In this document: one piece after another, positions 56,040 through 64,000 of the stretch | Position numbering within the stretch: the stretch's first letter is position 1 | How the letters are laid out: every line of letters begins with the position of its first letter | Assembly (NCBI GenBank): GCA_964036045.1 | Contig: OZ038381.1 | Location: forward strand, 2,773,512-2,837,511 | Length of the DNA stretch: 64,000 nucleotides | Direction of reading: 5' to 3' | Origin: Eutreptiella sp. 'Long Island Sound 2002' | Taxonomy: Eukaryota > Euglenozoa > Euglenophyceae > Eutreptiales > Eutreptiaceae | The notes under the pieces: model-generated | Seen by the model: the letters and a program-made list of their open reading frames with translations, nothing else | Database searches by the model: none | What the model was told of the DNA's origin: nothing | Position numbers and translations under genes: made by a program

Positions 56040-57114
56040 CACCTCGAAGAGAGGTTGTTAGATCAAGCGCAGGCGCGAGCGTCGTATACCCCCCTTTTTT
56101 GGGGTCGTTCGCGTAGCATACCCCAATGTATGGTTTCTAACGTTTAACCCCCTGTAAAATCATCATTTTAGGACCAAAAATGATCCCCGAATGAATTTTT
56201 TCGATTTTGACCCCCGTACCCCCCCGCACCGGGGTACCCTTTTTTGAGGGGGGGGGTGGGGGTGGGGGTGGGGGGGGGGGGCAAAACTTCTTTGCGTATT
56301 GTGGCCGCTGTGTGTGTATTTGGACCTGGGTCCTGAAGAACTTTCTTCTTGTATATGGACCCCCTAACCCATGGCGGGGGTCCCAGGTCCCAACTCCAGG
56401 TACCCCCAGTCGGCCCCCCCCATATGGCCCCTTGCCGGTGAGGACTGTGCCGTTTTCACGCCGGATAGGCTGTTTAGTGACACCTGCAAGATTTCCAAAA
56501 TTCGACTTTTTCGGAAACCCTTCTGTCGCCCCTGGGATGGGTTTGGGTGATGATTTAGTGACAATACGAGTACTTGAGCACCCATGGGGACCTAAATAGT
56601 GGCCGCCAAGCCCATATAGCCCGAGCCATGGGCCCCCGAAAAGCCCCGAAATTGCCGTTGTGTAAGGTGTTTAGTGACACCTGCAAGATTTCCGAAATTC
56701 GCCTTTTTCCGAAACCCTTCTGTCGCCCCTGGGATGGGTTTGGGTGATGATTTAGTGATAATACGGGTACTTGAGCACCCATGGGGACCCACGCCAAGCC
56801 CATATAGCCCGCGCCATGGGCCCCCCAAAAGCTTCAAAATTGCTGTTTGTTGGTGGTTCAATGGCCTTTGGTGTGTGCACAAACTGCTTGAGCAGTTTTC
56901 CACCCTCTACAGGTCAAAAATGGAAAAAATTTTGCAAAACTTTTTTTTTATATTGTGACCACTTACAATGATGAAATATGCTATGTAAAGCATGTTTTAG
57001 CCCCCTTTTATGTGTTTTTCACCCTATTTGGGTGTTGGGGGGGGGTCTCCCAAGGGGTATGGGGCACAACCTGCTTATGCAGTTTTCCCGCCTCGGCAGC
57101 TCAAAAATGGAAAT
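56040..57114 (+). mobile_element. Diverged Helentron-like element, right-truncated
   Basis: Starts CACCTCGAAGAGAGGTTG immediately after GAAT of the host segment. The first 150 bp are an older relative of the other elements (GTTAGATCAA, CCCCTTGTAAAATC-like). It contains a separate 200-bp tandem duplication and part of one 190-bp repeat, and is cut off inside that repeat by the next element. Confidence 0.5.
56468..56790. repeat. 200-bp tandem duplication
   Basis: GTTTAGTGACACCTGCAAG at about 56470 recurs at about 56669 with the following 120 bp (AAACCCTTCTGTCGCCCC, GAGCACCCATGGGGAC) conserved. Confidence 0.85.
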
Positions 57115-58341
57115 CACCTCGCAGAGGTTGTTAGATCAAAGCCAGGCAGGCGTATATAGGGGAAAACGCCACATACCCCCCCATTTTGGCCATTTTGTGG
57201 CTATTCGCGTACCCTACCCCAAGGGGTTGAATTGTTAGTTTAACCCCTTGTAAAATCATTATTTTGTCCAATAATCGCATCCCCCAATGAGTTTTTGGTC
57301 CGGACCCCCCCAGACCCCCCCCACTTGAAACCCACTTTTTTCAGGTTTTGAGGGAGGGGGGGGGGGTGGGGGGGGGGGTCAAAAAATGACCCCCCCTTTT
57401 TTTGGGTCGAAAATCATGAATCTTTTGGTTTTTTTCGATTTTGAGCCGAAAAAGTTTTTCCGGGTCCCGACTCTATGGGGTTTGTATGGGGCGGAGTGGG
57501 ACGAGCGCTGATGCAGTTTATGCACTTTTCAGCCATTTTTGCTATGTTCGTCGACCTCGGTGACCCCGTGGTACCTACTCTGAGGGGTGCGAGTGGGGAT
57601 GTTGTGACAGTATATGCCTACTAGGATACGGAAGGACGTTTTTTGCAGTCTCTAGCCTTGCCTGGGGCCGTCCACAACCCGTGCCAAAGACGCGAAACGA
57701 CTGTTTCCACCAATAATGGCCTAGTGAATGGGGAGGTACACAACCTGCTAATGCAGTTTTTCAACCCGGACAGCTCAAAAATCGAAGTTTTCGAAACTTG
57801 TTTTTTTGATATTGTGACCAACCAAAATGACATTTCAAGCTATGCAAAGCAGGTTTTAGGCCGTATTTACGTGTTTTTCACCCTTTTTGGGTGTTAGGTC
57901 GGGGGGGGGGGGGGGGGGCTCCCAAGGGACGGGTGCACAACCTGCTTATGCAGTTCTTCACCCCGGACAGCTCAAAAATGGAAGTTTTTGAAACTTGTTT
58001 TTGTGATATTGTGATCACCTAAAATGACCATCCAAGGTATGTAAAGCATGTTTTAGGACGTATTTACGTGTTTTTCACCCGATTTGGGTATTAGGTCCAA
58101 GGGGGGGAGGGGTCTCCCAAGGGATTGGTACACAACCTGCTTATGCAGTTTGTCACCCTGGGCAGCTCAAAAATCGGAGTTTTCGAAACTTGTTTTTTTA
58201 ATACCGTGATCACCTAAAATGATCATCCAAGGTATGTAAAGCATGTTTTAGCCGGTAATTTATGTAGTTTCCACCCTATTTTGGGTGTGTGTTGCTCGCG
58301 GTAGATTCTCTGCGAGGTGGACTTGCCGAAGGCAATAGAAT
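57115..58341 (+). mobile_element. Complete non-autonomous Helentron-like element A
   Basis: 1227 bp. Left end CACCTCGCAGAGG; right end CTCTGCGAGGTG (58308-58319, the perfect inverse of the left end), followed by a terminal hairpin TTGCC-GAA-GGCAA (58323-58335) and TAGAAT. The head (about 620 bp) contains a hairpin GGTCA-AAAAA-TGACC flanked by G and C runs. The body has three copies of the 190-bp repeat. No ORF for a Rep/helicase protein is present, so any mobility would need a partner. Asymmetric terminal inverted repeats plus a 3' hairpin are features described for Helentrons/Helitron2; assignment is inference. Confidence 0.55.
57738..58260. repeat. 190-bp tandem repeats in element A (3 copies)
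   Basis: Units start at ACACAACCTGCT (57738, 57936, 58130) and include CGAAGTTTTCGAAACTTG, TGTAAAGCATGTTTTAGGC and a variable poly-G tract before CTCCCAAGGGA. Confidence 0.9.
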
Positions 58342-60189
58342 CACCTCGCAGAGGTTGTTAGATCAAAGCCAGGCAGGCGTATATATGGGGAAAACGCCAC
58401 ATACCCCCCCATTTTGGGCCTATTCGCGTACCCTACCCCAAGGGGTTGAATTGTTAGTTTAACCCCTTGTAAAATCATTATTTTGTCCAATAAACGCATC
58501 CCCCAATGATTTTTTGGTCCGGACCCCCCCCAGACCCCCCCCACTTGAAACCCACTTTTTTCAGGTTTTGAGGGAGGGGGGGGGGTGGGGGGGTGGGGGG
58601 GGGGGGTCAAAAAATGACCCCCCCTTTTTTTGGGTCGAAAATCATGAATCTTTTGGTTTTTTTCGATTTTGAGCCGAAAAAGTGTTTCCGGGTCCCGACT
58701 CCATAGGGTTTGTATGGGGCGGAGTGGGACGAGCGCTGATGCAGTTTATGCACTTTTCAGCCATTTTTGGTATGTTGGGGGTTTTGGCGATCTCGGTGAC
58801 CCCGTGGTACCCACTCTGAGGGGTGCGAGTGGGGATGTTGTGACAGTATATGCCTACTAGGATACGGAAGGACGTTTTTTGCAGTCTGTAGCTTTGCCTA
58901 GGGCCGTTCACAACGCGTGCCAAAGACGCGAAATGACTGTTTCTACCAATAATGGCCTAGTGAATGGGCCGGTACACAACCTGCTTATGCAGTTTTTCAC
59001 CCCAGGCAGCTCAAAAATCGAGGTTTTCGAAACTTACTTTTTTGATATTGTGACCACCTAAAATGACCATCCAAGGTATGCAAAGCATGTTTTAGGCCGT
59101 ATTTACATGATTTTCACCCTATTTGGGTGTTGGGTGGGTGGGGGGGTCTCCCAAGGGATTGGTACACAACCTGCTTTATGCAGTTTTTCACTTTGCACAG
59201 CTCAAAAATCGAAGTTTTCGAAACTGATTTTTTTGATATTGTGATCACCTAAAATGACCATCCAAGCTATGTAAGGCATGTGTTAGGCTGTATTTACGTG
59301 TTTTTCACCCTATTTGGGTATTGGGTGGGTGGGGGGGGTCTCCCAAGGGATTGGTACACAACCTGCTCATGCAGTTTTTCGACCCGGACAGCTCAAAAAT
59401 CGAAGTTTTCAAAACTTGTGTTTTTGATATTGTGACCACCCAAAATGACCATCCAAGGTATGTAAAGCATGTTGTAGGCCGTATTTACGTTTTTTTCACC
59501 CTATTTGGGTATTGGGCGCACGTGGGGGGGGGTCTCCCAAAGGATTGGTACACAACCTGCTTCATGCAGTTTTTCACTTTGGACAACTCAACAATCGAAG
59601 TTTTCGAAACTTACTTTTTTGATATTGTGATCACCTAAAATGACCATCCAAGCTATGTAAGGCATGTTTTAGGCCGTATTTACATGTTTTTCACCCGATT
59701 TGGGTATTAGGTCGGGGGGGGGGGGGGTCTCCCAAGGGATTGGTACACAACCTGCTTATGCAGTTTTTCACCCGAGGTAGCACAAGAATCAAAGTTTTCG
59801 AAACTTGTTTTTTGATATTCTGATCACCTAAAATGACCATCCAAGGTATGTAAAGCATGTTTTAGGCCGTATGCACATGTTTTTCACCCTATTTGGGTAT
59901 TAGGTCAGGGGGGGGGGGTCTCCCAAGGGATTGGTACACAACCTGCTTATGCAGTTTTTCACCCGAGGTAGCACAAGAATCAAAGTTTTCGAAACTTGTT
60001 TTTTTGATATTATGATCACCTAAAATGACCATCCAAGGTATGTAAAGCATGTTTTAGGCCGTATGCACATGTTTTTCACCCTATTTGGTATTAGGTCCAA
60101 GGGGGGGGGGGTCTCCCAAGGGATTGGTACACAACCTGCTTATGCAGTTTTTCACCCGAGGTAGCACAAAAATCGAAGTTTTCAAAAAT
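58342..60189 (+). mobile_element. Helentron-like element B, right-truncated
   Basis: Begins head-to-tail directly after the hairpin end of element A. Head as in element A, then seven copies of the 190-bp repeat (first at 58973, last at 60130). It has no right end: the last repeat stops after CAAAAATCGAAGTTTTC, where element C begins. Confidence 0.55.
58973..60189. repeat. 190-bp tandem repeats in element B (7 copies, last partial)
   Basis: Units at 58973, 59163, 59354, 59549, 59746, 59938 and 60130. Poly-G tracts are 7-14 bases and all keep the T of GGTCTCCC. Confidence 0.9.
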
Positions 60190-61826
60190 CACCTCGCAGA
60201 GGTTGTTAGATCAAAGCCAGGCAGGCGTATATGGGGAAAACGCCACATACCCCCCCATTTTGGCCTTTTTGGGCCTATTCGCGTACCCTACCCCAAGGGG
60301 TTGAATTGTTGGTTTAACCCCTTGTAAAATCATTATTTTGTCCAATAAACGCATCCCCCAATGAGTTTTTGGTCCGGACCCCCCCAGACCCCCCCCACTT
60401 GAAACCCACTTTTTTGAGGTTTTCAAGGAGGGGGGTGGGGGGTGGGGGGGGGGTGGGGGGGGGGTCAAAAAATGACCCCCCCATTTTTTGGGTCGAAAAT
60501 CATGAATCTTTTGGTTTTTTTTGATTTTGAGCCGAAAAAGTGTTTCCGGGTCCCGACTCCATAGGGTTTGTATGGGGCGGAGTGGGACGAGCGCTTATGC
60601 AGTTTATGCACTTTTTCAGCCATTTTTGCTATGTTGGCGCTTTTGGCGACCTCGGTGACCCCGTGGTATCCACTTTGAGGGGTGTGAGTGGGGATGTTGT
60701 GACAGTATCTGCCTCCTAGTATACGGAAGGACGTTTTTTGCAGTCTCTAGCCTTGCTTAGGGCCGTTCACAACCCGTGCCAAAAACGCAAAATGGCTCTT
60801 TCCACCAATAATGGCTTAGTGAATGGGCTGGTACACAACCTGCTTATGCAGTTTTTCAACCTGGGCAGCTCAAAAATCGAAGTTTCCGAAACTTACTTTT
60901 TTGACATCGTGATCACCTAAAAATGACCATCCAAGCTATGTAAAGCATGTTTTAGGCCGTATTTACGTGTTTTTCACCCGATTTGGGTATTAGGTCCGGG
61001 GGGGGGGGTCTCCCAAGGGACGGGTGCACAACCTGCTTATGCAGTTTTTCACCCCGGACAGCTCAAAAATGGAAGTTTTTGAAACTTTTTTTTTTTTGAT
61101 ATTGTGACCACCCAAAATGACATTTCAAGCTATGCAAAGCATATTTTAGGCCGTATTTACGTGTTTTTCATCCTATTTGGGTGTTGGGTCCGGGGGGGGG
61201 GTGTCTCCCAAGGCACGGGTGCACAACCTGCTTATGCAGTTTTTCGACCCGGACAGCTCAAAAATGGAAGTTTTCGAAACTTGTTTTTTTGATATTGTGA
61301 CCACCTAAAATGACCATCCAAGCTATGTAAAGCATGTTTTAGGCCGTATTTACGTGTTTTTCACCCTATTTGGGTATCAGGTCGGGGGGGGGGGGGGGGG
61401 GGGGGCTCCCAAGGGACGGGTGCACAACCTGCTTATGCAGTTTTTCACCCCGGACAGCTCAAAAATCGAAGTTTTTGAAACCTGTTTTTTTGATATTGTG
61501 ATCACCTAAAATGACCATCCAAGCTATGTAAAGCATGTTTTAGGCCGTATTTACGTGTTTTTCACCCGATTTGGGTATTAGGTCCAAGGGGGGGGGGGTC
61601 TCCCAAGGGATTGGTACACAACCTGCTGATGCAGTTTGTCACCCTGGGCACCTCAAAAATGGAAGTTTTCGAAACTTGTTTTTTTTGATACCGTGATCAC
61701 CTAAAATGATCATCCAAGGTATGTAAAGCATTGTCAGCCGGTATTTATGTAGTTTCCACCCTATTTTGGGTGTGTGTTGCTCGCGGTAGATTCTCTGCGA
61801 GGTGGACTTGCCGAAGGCAATAGAAT
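60190..61826 (+). mobile_element. Complete Helentron-like element C
   Basis: 1637 bp with the same head, five repeats, right inverted repeat at 61791-61804 and hairpin at 61808-61820. Confidence 0.55.
60832..61745. repeat. 190-bp tandem repeats in element C (5 copies)
   Basis: Units at 60832, 61027, 61221, 61422 and 61617. A 22-G run at 61384-61405 lacks the T normally found before CTCCC. Confidence 0.9.
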
Positions 61827-63857
61827 CACCTCGCAGAGGTTGTTAGATCAAAGCCAGGCAGGCGTATATAGGGGAAAACGCCACATACCCCCCCATTTTG
61901 GCCATTTTGGGGCTATTCGCGTACCCTACCCCAAGGGGTTGAATTGTTAGTTTAACCCCTTGTAAAATCATTATTTTGTCCAATAATCGCATCCCCCAAT
62001 GAGTTTTTGGTCCGGACCCCCCCCAGACCCCCCCCACTTGAAACCCACTTTTTTCAGGTTTTGAGGGAGGGGGGGGGGGGTGGGGGGGGCGGGGGGGGGG
62101 GGTAAAAAAATGACCCCCCTTTTTTTGGGTCGAAAATCATGAATCTTTTGGTTTTTTTCGATTTTGAGCCGAAAAAGTTTTTCCGGGTCCCGACTCTATG
62201 GGGTTTGTATGGGGCGGAGTGGGACGAGCGCTTATGCAGTTTATGCACTTTTCAGCCATTTTTGCTATGTTCGTCGACCTCGGTGACCCCGTGGTACCTA
62301 CTCTTAGGGGTGCAAGTGGGGATGTTGTGACAGTATATGCCTACTAGGATACGGAAGGACGTTTTTTGCAGTCTCTAGCCTTGCCTGGGGCCGTCCACAA
62401 CCCGTGCCAAAGACGCGAAATGACTGTTTCCACCAATAATGGCCTAGTGAATGGGCCAGTACACAACCTGCTTATGCAGTTTTTCAACCTGGGCACCTCA
62501 AAAATCGAAGTTTTCGAAACTTGTTTGTTTGATATTGTCACCACCCAAAATGACATTTCAAGCTATGCAAAGCATGTTTTAGGCCGTATTTACGTGTTTT
62601 TCACCCTATTTGGGTGTTAGGTCCGAGGGGGGGGGGGGGGGCTCCCAAGGGACGGGTGCACAACCTGCTTATGCAGTTTTTCACCCGGACAGCTGAAAAA
62701 TAGAAGTTTTCGAAACCTGTTTTTTTGATATTGTGATCACCTAAAATGACCATCCAAGGTATGTAAAGCATGTTTTAGGCCGTACGTACATATTTTCACC
62801 CTATTTGGGTGTTAGGTCCGGGGGGGGGGGGGGGGGGGGGGCTGGGTCTCCCAAGGGACGGGTGCACAACCTGCTAATGCAGTTTTTCAACCCGGACAGC
62901 TCAAAAATCGAAGTTTTCGAAACCTGTTTTTTTGATATTGTGATCACCTAAAATGACCATCCAAGGTATGTAAAGCATGTTTTAGGCCGTATTTACGTGT
63001 TTTTCACCCTATTCGGGTATTAGGTCGGGGGGGGGGGGGTCTCCCAAGGGATTGGTACACAACCTGCTTATGCAGTTTTTCACCCCGGGCAGCTCAAAAA
63101 TCGAAGTTTTCGAAACCTGTTTTTTTGATATTGTGATCACCTAAAATGACCCTCCAAGGTATGTAAAGCATGTTTTAGGCCGTATTTACGTGTTTTTCAC
63201 CCTATTTGGGTATTAGGTCGGGGGGGGGGGGGGGGGGGGGCTCCCAAGGGATTGGTACACAACCTGCTTATGCAGTTTTTCACCCCGGACAGCTCAAAAA
63301 TAGAAGTTTTCGAAACCTGTTTTTTTGATATTGTGATCACTCAAAATGACCCTCCAAGGTATGTAAAGCATGTCTTAGGGCGTATTTACGTGTTTTTCAC
63401 CCTATTTGGGTATCAGGTCGGGGGGGGGGGGGGGGGGGGGCTCCCAAGGGACGGGTGCACAACCTGCTTATGCAGTTTTTCACCCGGACAGCTCAAAATC
63501 GAAGTTTTTGAAACCTGTTTTTTTGATATTGTGATCACCTAAAATGACCATCCAAGCTATGTAAAGCATGTTTTAGGCCGTATTTACGTGTTTTTCACCC
63601 GATTTGGGTATTAGGTCCAAGGGGGGGGGGTCTCCCAAGGGATTGGTACACAACCTGCTGATGCAGTTTGTCACCCTGGGCACCTCAAAAATGGAAGTTT
63701 TCGAAACTTGTTTTTTTGATACCGTGATCACCTAAAATGATCATCCAAGGTATGTAAAGCATTGTCAGCCGGTATTTATGTAGTTTCCACCCTATTTTGG
63801 GTGTGTGTTGCTCGCGGTAGATTCTCTGCGAGGTGGACTTGCCGAAGGCAATAGAAT
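61827..63857 (+). mobile_element. Complete Helentron-like element D
   Basis: 2031 bp with the same head, seven repeats, right inverted repeat at 63822-63835 and hairpin at 63839-63851. Complete elements A, C and D differ in length almost only by repeat number (3, 5, 7). Confidence 0.55.
62459..63780. repeat. 190-bp tandem repeats in element D (7 copies)
   Basis: Units at 62459, 62656, 62866, 63056, 63257, 63456 and 63646. Poly-G runs of 21-22 at 62820-62841, 63220-63240 and 63420-63440. Confidence 0.9.
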
Positions 63858-64000
63858 CACCTCGCAGAGGTTGTTAGATCAAAGCCAGGCAGGCGTATAT
63901 AGGGGAAAACGCCACATACCCCCCCATTTTGGCCATTTTGGGGCTATTCGCGTACCCTACCCCAAGGGGTTGAATTGTTAGTTTAACCCCTTGTAAAATC
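63858..64000 (+). mobile_element. Left end of Helentron-like element E (cut by window edge)
   Basis: CACCTCGCAGAGG and the following 130 bp match the heads of the preceding elements, so the head-to-tail array continues beyond the window. Confidence 0.55.

Noticed and set aside
57643-63542. ORFs of 60-105 codons inside the 190-bp repeats
   Set aside because: They repeat with the monomer, change frame with poly-G length, and have no independent support.
57115-63857. Classical TIR transposon or MITE with CACCTCGCAGAG ends
   Set aside because: The same 22 bp follow every right repeat, including one in unrelated surroundings at 49659-49694, so the right repeat is internal; no target-site duplication is seen.

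Overview
The window looks like nuclear DNA of a eukaryote, most likely an alga or other protist. Genes have no bacterial spacing, one broken gene carries a clear GT-AG intron, there is a membrane hybrid histidine kinase, and there are non-LTR-type RNase H and CCHC zinc-knuckle remnants. Most of the 64 kb is repetitive. I cannot name the species from sequence alone.

Layout. 1-475 is a 48-bp minisatellite. 612-743 may be a short terminal exon, followed by low-complexity C/G DNA. 1804-18150 is a satellite array of about 190 copies of an 85-bp monomer on which all three minus-strand frames are open by accident of composition. At its right edge (18184-18870) lies a single-exon Cys/His-rich, Ser-rich, basic protein gene. 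19565-21236 (minus) is a decayed transposase-like gene with one intron and several breaks.

From 23240 to 56039 the DNA is built from duplications. An intact hybrid histidine kinase gene (24327-26330) is followed by five tandem copies of a 4.4-kb unit (25759-47793). Each unit holds the last 0.57 kb of the kinase gene (receiver domain), a frameshifted RNase H remnant, a (TG)n tract, a CCHC remnant interrupted by TGA, and two long ORFs of unknown function. A second, dispersed copy of the region (49978-55329) carries the same kinase with an internal TAG. It is joined through a long poly-G run to a copy (55358-56039) of the segment at 48274-48960. Old, diverged copies of the 85-bp satellite sit about 0.9 kb upstream of both kinase copies.

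From 56040 to the end there is a head-to-tail array of non-autonomous mobile elements. Each starts with CACCTCGCAGAG, carries 3-7 copies of a roughly 190-bp repeat with variable poly-G, and ends with the inverse CTCTGCGAGGTG followed by a small hairpin (TTGCC-GAA-GGCAA). This end structure resembles Helentron/Helitron2 elements (asymmetric terminal inverted repeats plus a 3' hairpin), and a paralogous empty site is present in the window. Apart from the intact kinase gene and the Cys/His-rich protein gene, I see few genes likely to be functional.
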